Part shown: positions 31,203-40,948 of the stretch, in pieces
Layout of the letters: every line of letters starts with the position of its first letter
How positions within the stretch are numbered: the first letter of the stretch is position 1
Assembly (NCBI RefSeq): GCF_012927165.1
Contig: NZ_JABBGA010000001.1
Location: forward strand, 1 to 64,000
DNA length: 64,000 bases
Direction: 5' to 3'
Source: Zoogloea dura
Lineage (GTDB): Bacteria; Pseudomonadota; Gammaproteobacteria; Burkholderiales; Rhodocyclaceae
Translations under genes and position numbers: made by a program
Notes under the pieces: generated by a model
What the model was told of the DNA's origin: nothing
The model's input: only the letters and a program-made list of their open reading frames with translations
Databases searched by the model: none

Positions 31203-34200
31203 GTGGGTCTCCTGACCAATCGTTCGTCGCGCCGTCCCTGGGGGGATCCCCTGGCACGTGCCAGCGCCACCCTGCAACGCCTGCTGCGGGCCTTACCCGG
31301 CCGGCAGGGCTGGCAGGAAGCTCCTCTTATGGACGAAGCTCCCCTGCGCTCCGAGTTGTTCAGCACCGAGCAGATGGCGGCCCATGGCCGGATCCTGGCA
31401 GCCTCCCATGTGCTGGCCGCCGGCCCGGGCCACGATCGCCTGCTGGCCCGCCTCGCCGACAACGAACGGGTTCTTGCCAGGGTGAGCCGGCAGCTCACCG
31501 ACGCGGTGGCCGACCGCCAGCGCATCACGCCGGCCGGCGAATGGCTGCTCGACAACTTCTACCTCCTCGAGGAACAGATCCGCATGGCCCGCCGCCTCTT
31601 GCCGGAGGGCTACAGCCGTGCCCTGCCGCGGCTGGCCGGCACGGGGGCGGCGGCCGGGCAGCCGCGGGTCTACGACATTGCCCTGGAAACCGTTGCCCAC
31701 GGCGACGGCCGGCTGGACGCGGAGAGTCTGGGCTGCTTCGTGGCCGCCTACCAGACCGTCGAGGTGCTGGAGCTCGGGGAACTGTGGGCCATTCCGATCA
31801 TGCTGCGGCTGGCAGTGATCGAGAACCTCCGGCGGGTCTGCGTGCGCATCGCCACCGGGCGGCAGGAGCGGGAACTGGCCGGCAACTGGGCCGACCAGCT
31901 GGTCGAGGGGGTCGAGAGCGACCCGCGCAACCTGATCCTGGTGATCGCCGACATGGTGCGCTCCGAACCACCCATGGTCGGGGCCTTTGTCGCCGAGCTG
32001 GCGCGCCGCCTGCAGGGCAGGGGGCCGGCCCTGGCCCAGGCGCTGGCCTGGGTCGAACAGCACCTCGGCCAGTCGGGCCAGACGGTGGCCCAGCTGGTCC
32101 AGTCGGAGAACCAGCAGCAGGCCGCCGACCAGGTCTCGATCAGCAACAGCATCGGCAGCCTGCGGGTGCTCGGGGCGATGGACTGGCGGGATTTCGTCGA
32201 GAGCCAGAGTGTTGTGGAGCGGGTGCTGCGGGAAGACCCGGACGGCATCTATGGGCGGATGGATTTTGCCACCCGCGACCGCTATCGCCATGCCACCGAG
32301 GAGATTGCCCGCCGGGGCCACCTGAGCGAGGGTGAGGTGGCCCGCCGGGCCCTGGGCCTGGCGCGGGCGGCGGCGGGTGAGGGCATGAGCCGGGCCGCCC
32401 ACGTGGGTTATTACCTGGTGGACGAAGGCCGCCCGGCCCTCGAGCGGGCGGTAGGCGTGGATCCGGGGGCCTGGGCCCGCGTGTCCCGGATGGCCGCGCG
32501 GAGAGGCCTGGGTCTCTATCTTGGCGCCATTGCCCTGCTCACCGTGCTGGCCTCCAGCGGAGTGCTGAGCATGCTGCCGGCGGCGCAGGGCACGCCCTGG
32601 GTGATGCTGGCGCTCGTGCTGCCGACCGTTCTGGTGAGCAGCCAGCTGGCGGTGGCGCTGGTGAACTGGTTGGTCACCTTGCTGGTGTCGCCGCGGCCTC
32701 TGCCGCGCATGGACTTCTCCAGGGGCATTCCTCCCACCGCGCGGACCCTGGTGGTGGTGCCGACCATGCTGGGAAGCGAGGCCGGTGTGGATGGCCTGCT
32801 CGAGGCCCTCGAGGTGCGCTTCCTGGCCAATCGGGATCCCTGTGTGCTGTTCGGCCTGCTGACCGATTTTCTCGACGCAGCCCGGGAGCAGTTGCCGGGC
32901 GACGCCGGTCTGGTGGAGCGGGCGCGGGCGGGTGTCATGGCGCTCAACGCCCGTTACGCCGGGCAGGGCGGGGATTGCTTCTACCTCTTCCATCGTCCGC
33001 GGCGCTGGAACCCGGGGGAGCAGAGCTGGATGGGCAGCGAGCGCAAACGCGGCAAGCTGGCCGATCTCAATGCACTGCTGCGGGGCGGTGGCGGGGAGGG
33101 TTTTGCCCAGATCGTCGGCGACCGGGCCGGCCTTGCCGGCGTCAAGTACGTGATCACCCTGGATACCGATACCCAACTGCCCCAGGACGCTGCGCGGCAG
33201 TTCGTGGCCGCCATGGCCCACCCCCTCAACCGCCCGGTCTTCGACCCCGCGAGCGGGCGGGTGGCGGCCGGCTACGGCATCCTGCAGCCCCGGGTGGCGA
33301 TCAGCCTGCCGGGGGCCGGGCGCTCCCTGTATGCCCGCCTGTTCGCCGGCGAGCCCGGCATCGATCCCTACACCCGGGCGGTCTCGGATGTGTACCAGGA
33401 CCTCTTTGGCGAAGGCTCCTTCATCGGCAAGGGCATCTACGACGTGGATGCCTTCGAACAGGCGCTGGGAGGGCGCTTTCCGGACAACCGGGTGCTCAGC
33501 CATGACTTGCTGGAGGGCTGCCATGCCCGCTCCGGCCTGCTCAGTGACGGGCTGCTGTACGAGGACTATCCGGCCAGCTATGCGGTGGATATGGCGCGCC
33601 GCTACCGCTGGATCCGAGGTGACTGGCAACTGGCCGGCTGGCTGATGCGCCGCGTCCCGTGTGCATGCAAGGGCGAGGGCGGGGACGCCTTGCCCCACCG
33701 CATGGCCAATCCCCTGTCCGCCTTGTCCCAATGGAAGCTGGTGGACAACCTGCGCCGCAGCCTGGTGCCGCCGGCCCTGCTGGTGCTGCTGGTGGCAGGC
33801 TGGGCGATGGGGCTGCCGGCCGTGGGCTGGACCGCACTGCTGCTGGGCATCATCGTGCTGCCTGCGCTGTGCGTGACTGTGCTGGATCTGGTCAGGAAGC
33901 CGGAGGAGGCGCGCTTCGGCGAGCACCTGGCCGACGTGGCCCGGGCGGCGAGGCTGCGCGGGGCGCAACTCGGCTTCGAACTGGCCTGCCTGCCCTTCGA
34001 GGCGTGGTCGAACCTGGACGCCATCGTCCGGACCCTGTGGCGGCTGGGGGTGAGCCACCGTCGGCTGCTCGAATGGTGTCCGTCGAGCGAGGTCGAACGG
34101 GCGGTCGCTGCGCACGCCCGAGGCAGCCTGGAGGCGGCGTTCCGCAGCATGGCGGCAGGGCCGCTCGGCGCGGTGAGCGTGGCGGCCGTCCTGGCCCTGG

Positions 34201-37200
34201 TGGCGCCGACGGCGCATCGGGTGGCCCTGCCCATCCTGCTGCTGTGGCTGTCCTCGCCGGCGCTGGCCTGGTGGGTCAGCCGGCCCCTGGGGCGCCGCGA
34301 AGCTCATCTGCCGGAGGAGCAGGTGCGCTTCCTGCGGGCCCTGGCCCGGCGGACCTGGTCTTACTTCGATACCTTCGTCGGCCCCGGGGACCACTGGCTG
34401 CCCCCTGACAACTTCCAGGAGTACCGGGGCGCGGCGGTGGCCCACCGCAGCTCGCCCACCAACATGGGGCTGGCCTTGCTGGCCAATCTGGCGGCCTACG
34501 ATTTCGGCTACATCCCGGCCGGCAGCGTGCTCGAGCGCACGGCCCTGACCCTGGCCAGCATGGAAGGCCTGGCCCGCTACCGGGGACACTTCTACAACTG
34601 GTACGACACGCAGAGCTTGCAGCCCATGCCGCCGCTCTACGTGTCGACGGTGGACAGCGGCAACCTGGCGGGCCATCTGCTGACCCTGCGGGCAGGCCTC
34701 GCTGGACTTGCGGACGATCCGATCATCACACCTGGCCTGTTCGAAGGCATGGAGGACACGGTGCGGATCCTCGCGGAGGCGCTTGGCCCCGGCGCAGACA
34801 GCCGGCTGGCAGCATGCCGGCGTGCGCTGGACGCCGCGTCGGCTCTGGCGCCCGCCACCTTGCCGGTGGTCCGCTCCTTGCTGGAAGGCCTTGGCGGTTG
34901 CGCGGCGAATGTACTGGTGCAGACGGCGGAGACCGTGGAGACGAAAGACGCCCTGATGCCCGGTGCGGAGATCCGGCGTTGGGCGGAGGCGCTGCTGCAG
35001 CAAGTCCGCCGGATGCTGGGTGAGCTGGACAAGCTGGCGCCCTGGCTGACCTTGCTGCCCCCTCCGCCGGGGCTGGAGGGCTTCCTGACCCGCTTCTCCC
35101 AGCGCTCCGGGGTGCTGAGCCTGCGCGCGCTGGCCACCCTCGCCGACGACTGGCACCGGGAGATTCCCATCCCCGCCGATGCCGGACCGGTGGCCGCCCG
35201 CCAGGCCTGGCTCAAAGCCTTTCGGCATGCCGTCGAGCTGGGCAGCGCCCGCGCTGTCGGCCGCCTGACAGAGATCGACCGCGTGGCCGGCCAAGCCGGC
35301 GCGCTGGCCTGCATGGATTACGATTTTGTGTACGACCCGCTGCGGCACCTGCTCGCCATAGGCTACAACGTGCAGGACCGGCGGGTGGATGCCAGCTGCT
35401 ATGACCTGCTGGCCTCCGAGGCGCGGCTGGCCAGCTTTGTCGGCATCGCCCAGGGGGCACTTCCCAAGGAGAACTGGTTCGCCCTCGGCCGCCTGCTGAC
35501 CCGGGTCGGCGGGGAGCCGGTGCTGTTGTCGTGGAGCGGCTCGATGTTCGAGTATCTGATGCCGCAGCTGGTGATGCCGACCTACGAGCGGACCCTGCTC
35601 GACCAGACCAGCCGCGCCGCGGTGGCCCGCCAGATCGAATACGGCCGCCAGCGCGGCGTGCCGTGGGGCATGTCGGAGTCGGCCTACAACAGCGTGGACA
35701 CCCGGCTCAACTACCAGTACCGGGCCTTCGGGGTACCCGGGCTGGGTCTCAAGCGGGGCCTGGCCGACGACCTGGTGGTGGCGCCCTACGCCACGGTGCT
35801 GGCCCTGATGATTGCCCCGGAGGCCGCCTGCGCCAACCTGCAGCGACTGGCCGGCGAGGGCTTCATCGGCAAGTTCGGCTTCTACGAGGCCATCGACTAC
35901 ACCCCGGCACGCCAGCGCCGCGGCCAGCCGCGTGCCGTGGTGCGGGCCTTCATGGCCCACCATCAGGGCATGAGCCTGCTGGCCCTGGCGTGGCTGCTGC
36001 TGGGGCGCCCGATGCAGCGCCGTTTCGAGTCCGAGCCCATGTTCCAGGCGGTGATGCCGCTGCTCCAGGAGCGTGTGCCGCGGGCCTCGGGGCTGTTCCC
36101 CGAACTGGTCGAGCTGACCGGGCCCAGCGCCCGTTCTGCGGCGGTGGGTGTGCCCCTGCGGATCTTCGATACCGCCGACACGCCGATGCCCGAGATCCAG
36201 CTGCTCTCCAACGGCCGCTACCACGTGATGATCAGCCAGGCCGGAGGTGGCTACAGCCGCTGGCACGAACTGGCCGTGACGCGCTGGCGCGAGGACGGCA
36301 CCTGCGACGAGCGGGGCGCCTTCTGTTACATCCGCGATATGACCAGCGGGCGATTCTGGTCCACGGCCCACCAGCCGACCCGCCGCCCACCGCTCAGCTA
36401 CGAAGCCATCCTGTCGGAGGGGCGGGTCGAGTTCCGGCGTTGCGACGAGGTCGGGCCCGGCGCGGAGATCGAGACCTATACCGAGATCGTCGTATCGCCG
36501 GAGGACGACATCGAGCTGCGCCGAGTCCGCCTCACCAACCGCTCGGACCAGCCCAGAAGGCTCGAGATCACCAGCTATGCGGAAGTGGTCATCGCGCCCC
36601 CGTCCGCGGACGCCCTCCATCCGGCCTTCAGCAAACTCTTCGTGCAGACGGAGATCGTGGCGGACCAGCGCGCCATCCTGTGCATGCGCCGGCCCCGCGC
36701 CGCCGACGAGCCGACGCCCTGGCTGTTCCACGGCATGACGGCCCACGGCGTGGACGCGGACAGCGTGTCCTGGGAGACCGACCGGGCCCGTTTCATCGGA
36801 CGGACCCGCAGCACCGCATCACCGCAGGCGATGATAGCGACGGGCCCCCTGTCGGGCAGCGCCGGGCCGGTGCTCGACCCGATCGTGGCGATCCGCCAGA
36901 GCCTGATGCTGGCAGCGGGGCAGTCGGTCAGCGTGGATATCGTCACCGGCATGGCCGACACGCGTGAGCTGGCGCTCGGCCTGGTGGCCAAGTATCGCGA
37001 CAGGCACCTGGCCGACCGGGTCTTCGAACTGGCGTGGACCCACAGCCAGGTGGAGTTGCAGCAGCTCAATGCGTCGGACGCGGAGGCCCAGTTGTACGCC
37101 CGCCTGGCCGGGGCCGTGCTGTACGCGGGGAGTGCCCTGCGCGCCGATGCCAGCCTGCTGATCCGCAACCGGCGGGGCCAGTCGGGTCTGTGGGGGTATG

Positions 37201-40106
37201 CCATTTCTGGCGATCTGCCGATCGTTCTGCTGCAGATCGGCGACGCCGCCAATGTGGAGCTGGTGCGCCAGCTGGTGCAGGCCCATGCCTACTGGCGTCT
37301 GAAAGGCCTGGCGGTGGACCTGGTGATCTGGAACGAAGATCACGCCGGCTACCGGCAACGCCTGCAGGACGAGATCGTCGGCCTCATTGCCTCGGGCAGT
37401 GGCGGCAGCGTCATCGACCGGCCGGGGGGGATCTTTGTGCGCCCGGCCGAGCATATATCCGGCGAGGACCGGCTGCTGTTCCAGGCCGTGGCACGCGTGC
37501 TCCTCACCGACTGTCGCGGCACCCTGGAGGAGCAGCTCGGCCAGCGGGAGCCGCTGCCGGCCTATCCGGCGGCCCTGCTGCCCACGCGCGGCCGCCGTCC
37601 CGATACACAGGAACCATCTGCGGCAGTGGCCGCAGCAGCCCGGGACCTGCAGTTTGCCAATGGCCTGGGGGGCTTCAGCCCGGATGGGCGTGAATACGTC
37701 ATGACCCTGGCGCCGGGCCGGAGCAGCCCGGCACCCTGGTCCAATGTGCTGGCCAATGCGTATTTCGGCACCCTGATCTCGGAGAGTGGCAGCGCCTACA
37801 GCTGGAGCGAGAACGCCCACGAGTTCCGCCTCAGCCCCTGGCACAACGATCCGGTGGGTGACCCGGGAGGCGAGGTCATCTACCTGCGCGACGAGGAGAG
37901 CGGTCATCTGTGGTCGCCGACGCCGCTGCCAGCGCGGGGCTCCGGCACCTACGTGGTCCGTCACGGCTTTGGATACAGCCGCTTCGAGACGGTCGAGGAC
38001 GGTATCCATTCGGAGCTGACCGTGTTCGTGGCCCTCAACGCCGCCGTCAAGTTCTCGCTGCTCAAGCTGCGCAACGCTTCAGGGCGGCCGCGCCGGGTGT
38101 CGGTGACCGGCTACGTGGAATGGGTGCTGGGCGACCTGCGCGAAAAGTCGGCGATGCACGTGAGCACCGAGCTCGCGCCGCGCAGCGGGGCCATCCACGC
38201 GCGCAACCCCTACAGCCTGGAGTTCGCCGGGCGGGTGGGGTTTTTCGATACTGATGGGCCGGTTCGCGGTGTCACTGCCGACCGGCGGGAGTTTCTCGGC
38301 CGGAACGGGACACTCGCGCACCCGGCTGCGCTAGGCCGCATCGGGCTGGCCGGACGGGTCGGGGGAGGTTTTGATCCTTGCGCGGCTATCCAGGTGGGGG
38401 TTGAACTTGATCCGGACGAAAGCTGGGAGCAGGTGTTCAGGCTGGGCGCCGGGCGTGATGTTGCCGAGGCCGACCGCCTGGTCCAGGACTTCAGGGGCCT
38501 GCCAGCCGCCCGGCAAGCCCTGCGGGCGGTGCATGCCTATTGGCGGCGGACCCTCGACTGCGTGCGCATCGAGACTCCGGAGCCCGCGGTGGACCTGATG
38601 GCCAACGGCTGGTTGCTGTACCAGACCCTGGCGTGCCGTATGTGGGCGCGCAGCGGCTATTACCAGTCGGGGGGGGCCTTCGGCTTCCGCGACCAGTTGC
38701 AGGATGCCATGGCCCTGGTGCATGCGGAGCCGGCCCTGCTGCGCGCCCATCTGCTCCTGTGCGCCGGCCGCCAGTTCCGGGAGGGTGACGTGCAGCACTG
38801 GTGGCATCCGCCATCGGGGCGCGGGGTGCGTACTCGCTGTTCGGATGATTACCTGTGGTTGCCCCTGGCCACCTGCCGCTACTTGGCTGCCAATGAGGAT
38901 ACGGCGGTGCTGGACGTTGAAGTGCCCTTCCTGGAGGGGCGCCCGGTGAACCCCGGGGATGATTCCTACTATGACCAGCCGGCCCAGTCTGCCGAGGTGG
39001 CGGACCTGTACACCCATTGCACGCGGGCGATCCGCCACGGTCTGCGTTTCGGCGCCCACGGGCTGCCGCTGATGGGCTCGGGCGACTGGAATGACGGCAT
39101 GAACCGGGTCGGCCTGGCCGGACGGGGTGAGAGTGTGTGGCTGGGCTTCTTCCTGTACACCGTGCTCGGGCAGTTCGCCGGGCTGGCCGGGGAGCGTGGC
39201 GATGCCGAATTCTCGGCCTTGTGCAGGACGGAGGCGGCGCGCCTGGGCGAGGCCCTGGAAACCCATGGCTGGGAAGGGGCGGAGAACGAAAGCGGGGAGG
39301 AGGAGGGCTGGTATCGACGGGCCTACTTCGACGATGGAACGCCCCTTGGCTCCGCCGGCAACGCCGAGTGCCGGATCGATTCCGTGGCGCAAAGCTGGGC
39401 GGTGTTGTCGGGCGCTGCACCGGCAGGCCGTGCCCGTGCCGCCATGGATGCGGTGGACCGGCATCTGGTGAAGCCTGATGAGGGGTTGGTGAAGCTGCTC
39501 GACCCGCCTTTCGACGCGGCCAGCCCGATTCCAGGCTATATCCGGGGCTACCTGCCGGGAGTGCGGGAGAACGGTGGGCAATACACCCATGCAGCGGTGT
39601 GGGCGGCCATGGCCTTCGCCGAGCTGGGTGATGCCGGGCGGGCCTGGGCACTGCTGGCGCTGATCAATCCGGTGAACCACGCGGCCACGCCCGAGGGGGT
39701 CGGCCGCTACAAACTGGAGCCCTATGTCCTGGCTGCTGATGTGTATGCCTGCCCGCCCCATGTGGGACGGGGGGGCTGGAGCTGGCATACCGGCGCCGCC
39801 GGCTGGATGTATCGGTTGATCACCGAATCCCTGCTTGGCCTGCGCCGCGAGGGCAGCCTGCTGCGTCTTGCGCCAAGGCTGTCGGCCGACTGGCCGGGGT
39901 TCTCCATGCATTACCGCTTCGGGGAGAGCGTGTTCGACATCGCCGTGTCACGGGGACCCATCGACTCCGGGCCGGCCGACCTGCTGCAGGTCGACGGAGT
40001 TACGCAGGCCGATGGGGTGATCCGGCTGGTGGATGACGGCGCCCGGCATGCGGTCACCCTGGTGCTGGGGCATCCCGCGCCGGATGCCGGCCGGCGCGGT
40101 GCTTAG
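31203..40106 (+). CDS. ndvB: cyclic beta-1,2-glucan synthase (NdvB/Cgs family)
   Basis: 2967-residue inner-membrane enzyme. Order: a helical N-terminus; membrane helices around 434-495; a GT84 glycosyltransferase domain from about 517 (VVVPTMLGSEAG) with DTDTQ near 654-658 and R-x-x-R-W-type RRYRWIRGDW near 800; more helices around 853-893 and 990-1030; a glucoamylase-like domain from about 1046 (RRTWSYFDTFVGPGDHWLPP); two GH94 sandwich regions; and a C-terminal GH94 phosphorylase domain with GSGDWNDGMN near 2626. Cgs enzymes initiate, elongate, trim and cyclise periplasmic osmoregulatory glucans. The frame is intact over 8.9 kb. GTG at 31203 (after GAAGGG) and ATG at 31329 are both possible starts. 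No ndvA-like exporter gene is adjacent. Confidence 0.92.
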   Translation: MGLLTNRSSRRPWGDPLARASATLQRLLRALPGRQGWQEAPLMDEAPLRSELFSTEQMAAHGRILAASHVLAAGPGHDRLLARLADNERVLARVSRQLTDAVADRQRITPAGEWLLDNFYLLEEQIRMARRLLPEGYSRALPRLAGTGAAAGQPRVYDIALETVAHGDGRLDAESLGCFVAAYQTVEVLELGELWAIPIMLRLAVIENLRRVCVRIATGRQERELAGNWADQLVEGVESDPRNLILVIADMVRSEPPMVGAFVAELARRLQGRGPALAQALAWVEQHLGQSGQTVAQLVQSENQQQAADQVSISNSIGSLRVLGAMDWRDFVESQSVVERVLREDPDGIYGRMDFATRDRYRHATEEIARRGHLSEGEVARRALGLARAAAGEGMSRAAHVGYYLVDEGRPALERAVGVDPGAWARVSRMAARRGLGLYLGAIALLTVLASSGVLSMLPAAQGTPWVMLALVLPTVLVSSQLAVALVNWLVTLLVSPRPLPRMDFSRGIPPTARTLVVVPTMLGSEAGVDGLLEALEVRFLANRDPCVLFGLLTDFLDAAREQLPGDAGLVERARAGVMALNARYAGQGGDCFYLFHRPRRWNPGEQSWMGSERKRGKLADLNALLRGGGGEGFAQIVGDRAGLAGVKYVITLDTDTQLPQDAARQFVAAMAHPLNRPVFDPASGRVAAGYGILQPRVAISLPGAGRSLYARLFAGEPGIDPYTRAVSDVYQDLFGEGSFIGKGIYDVDAFEQALGGRFPDNRVLSHDLLEGCHARSGLLSDGLLYEDYPASYAVDMARRYRWIRGDWQLAGWLMRRVPCACKGEGGDALPHRMANPLSALSQWKLVDNLRRSLVPPALLVLLVAGWAMGLPAVGWTALLLGIIVLPALCVTVLDLVRKPEEARFGEHLADVARAARLRGAQLGFELACLPFEAWSNLDAIVRTLWRLGVSHRRLLEWCPSSEVERAVAAHARGSLEAAFRSMAAGPLGAVSVAAVLALVAPTAHRVALPILLLWLSSPALAWWVSRPLGRREAHLPEEQVRFLRALARRTWSYFDTFVGPGDHWLPPDNFQEYRGAAVAHRSSPTNMGLALLANLAAYDFGYIPAGSVLERTALTLASMEGLARYRGHFYNWYDTQSLQPMPPLYVSTVDSGNLAGHLLTLRAGLAGLADDPIITPGLFEGMEDTVRILAEALGPGADSRLAACRRALDAASALAPATLPVVRSLLEGLGGCAANVLVQTAETVETKDALMPGAEIRRWAEALLQQVRRMLGELDKLAPWLTLLPPPPGLEGFLTRFSQRSGVLSLRALATLADDWHREIPIPADAGPVAARQAWLKAFRHAVELGSARAVGRLTEIDRVAGQAGALACMDYDFVYDPLRHLLAIGYNVQDRRVDASCYDLLASEARLASFVGIAQGALPKENWFALGRLLTRVGGEPVLLSWSGSMFEYLMPQLVMPTYERTLLDQTSRAAVARQIEYGRQRGVPWGMSESAYNSVDTRLNYQYRAFGVPGLGLKRGLADDLVVAPYATVLALMIAPEAACANLQRLAGEGFIGKFGFYEAIDYTPARQRRGQPRAVVRAFMAHHQGMSLLALAWLLLGRPMQRRFESEPMFQAVMPLLQERVPRASGLFPELVELTGPSARSAAVGVPLRIFDTADTPMPEIQLLSNGRYHVMISQAGGGYSRWHELAVTRWREDGTCDERGAFCYIRDMTSGRFWSTAHQPTRRPPLSYEAILSEGRVEFRRCDEVGPGAEIETYTEIVVSPEDDIELRRVRLTNRSDQPRRLEITSYAEVVIAPPSADALHPAFSKLFVQTEIVADQRAILCMRRPRAADEPTPWLFHGMTAHGVDADSVSWETDRARFIGRTRSTASPQAMIATGPLSGSAGPVLDPIVAIRQSLMLAAGQSVSVDIVTGMADTRELALGLVAKYRDRHLADRVFELAWTHSQVELQQLNASDAEAQLYARLAGAVLYAGSALRADASLLIRNRRGQSGLWGYAISGDLPIVLLQIGDAANVELVRQLVQAHAYWRLKGLAVDLVIWNEDHAGYRQRLQDEIVGLIASGSGGSVIDRPGGIFVRPAEHISGEDRLLFQAVARVLLTDCRGTLEEQLGQREPLPAYPAALLPTRGRRPDTQEPSAAVAAAARDLQFANGLGGFSPDGREYVMTLAPGRSSPAPWSNVLANAYFGTLISESGSAYSWSENAHEFRLSPWHNDPVGDPGGEVIYLRDEESGHLWSPTPLPARGSGTYVVRHGFGYSRFETVEDGIHSELTVFVALNAAVKFSLLKLRNASGRPRRVSVTGYVEWVLGDLREKSAMHVSTELAPRSGAIHARNPYSLEFAGRVGFFDTDGPVRGVTADRREFLGRNGTLAHPAALGRIGLAGRVGGGFDPCAAIQVGVELDPDESWEQVFRLGAGRDVAEADRLVQDFRGLPAARQALRAVHAYWRRTLDCVRIETPEPAVDLMANGWLLYQTLACRMWARSGYYQSGGAFGFRDQLQDAMALVHAEPALLRAHLLLCAGRQFREGDVQHWWHPPSGRGVRTRCSDDYLWLPLATCRYLAANEDTAVLDVEVPFLEGRPVNPGDDSYYDQPAQSAEVADLYTHCTRAIRHGLRFGAHGLPLMGSGDWNDGMNRVGLAGRGESVWLGFFLYTVLGQFAGLAGERGDAEFSALCRTEAARLGEALETHGWEGAENESGEEEGWYRRAYFDDGTPLGSAGNAECRIDSVAQSWAVLSGAAPAGRARAAMDAVDRHLVKPDEGLVKLLDPPFDAASPIPGYIRGYLPGVRENGGQYTHAAVWAAMAFAELGDAGRAWALLALINPVNHAATPEGVGRYKLEPYVLAADVYACPPHVGRGGWSWHTGAAGWMYRLITESLLGLRREGSLLRLAPRLSADWPGFSMHYRFGESVFDIAVSRGPIDSGPADLLQVDGVTQADGVIRLVDDGARHAVTLVLGHPAPDAGRRGA

Positions 40107-40123
40107 TCGCAGGGACGTGCCGT

Positions 40124-40948
40124 TTACGGGGGGGAGAAGTCATCGGTCACTTCCTCGGTGCGCACGGTGAATTGCTTCAGGGTGTTGGGGCCGAAGGTGT
40201 TGCTGATCGCCACGTCAGCGGCATCGCGGCCGCGGGCGATGAGCACCCGGCCGATGCGTGGCACGTTGTTGCGGGCGTCGAAGGTGTACCAGTGACCGTC
40301 CAGCCAGGCTTCGAACCAGCCGGCAAAGTCCATCGGGCCGTAGGGCGGCGGCGCCCCCATGTCGCCCAGGTAGCCGGTGCAGTAGCGGGCCGGGATGTTC
40401 ATGCAGCGGCAGAAGGTGATGGCCAGGTGGGCGAAGTCGCGACAGACCCCGACGCCTTCCTGATAGGCCTCCAGGGCGGTCTTGGTGTGGCGGGCGTGTT
40501 CATAGCCGAAGCGGATATGCCCATTTACATAGTCACAGATGGCCTGCACGCGTGACCAGCCGGGCTGTGTCTGGCCGAACAGCCTCCAGGCTTCTTCGGA
40601 TAGCCGGTCTGTTTCGCAGTAGCGGCTGCCCAGGAGAAACAGCAGTGTGTCGTCGGGCAGGTCCATGACCTGGCTCTGGCGGGCCCACGGGACGACGATG
40701 TTGGGCAAGCCACTGTCACGCACCACGGCGGTGTTGCTCAGGCGCACCAGCCCCTTGGGGGCCAGGACACGGATGCACCAGTTTCCAAAGCTGTCCCGGT
40801 AGCCCGTGTGGGACAGCGGGGGGTCGGTGACCAGGTGGTCGGGGGTGATCATGTCGTCGATGCGCGAGTGATGCACGCTCAGCGTCAGGATCATGGGTGT
40901 GGGCTGCGGGAATTCGTAGATCAGGTCGAAACCGATGCGGATGTTCAT
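40124..40948 (-). CDS. transglutaminase-like family protein
   Basis: 274 residues. A beta-rich N-terminal domain (MNIRIGFDLIYEFPQPTPMI) is followed by a transglutaminase-like core with nucleophile Cys169 in GVGVCRDFAHLAI and YTFDARNN at 221-228 (Asp224 acid). In many relatives a histidine comes just before W-F-E. Here that stretch is DFAGWFEAWL, so I cannot place the catalytic histidine with confidence. The start ATG overlaps the stop of the upstream amidohydrolase (ATGA), with AGGGAG as ribosome binding site. It forms a tight three-gene operon with that gene and a Crp/Fnr regulator. It is convergent with the cyclic glucan synthase, 17 bp away. Confidence 0.85.
   Translation of the reverse strand: MNIRIGFDLIYEFPQPTPMILTLSVHHSRIDDMITPDHLVTDPPLSHTGYRDSFGNWCIRVLAPKGLVRLSNTAVVRDSGLPNIVVPWARQSQVMDLPDDTLLFLLGSRYCETDRLSEEAWRLFGQTQPGWSRVQAICDYVNGHIRFGYEHARHTKTALEAYQEGVGVCRDFAHLAITFCRCMNIPARYCTGYLGDMGAPPPYGPMDFAGWFEAWLDGHWYTFDARNNVPRIGRVLIARGRDAADVAISNTFGPNTLKQFTVRTEEVTDDFSPP

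Noticed and set aside
31293..36746. A minus-strand open frame of 1817 codons inside the cyclic glucan synthase gene
   Set aside because: It mirrors the codon bias of the sense gene, is rich in His/Gln/Gly/Arg and has no recognisable domain. The sense frame is a complete known enzyme.
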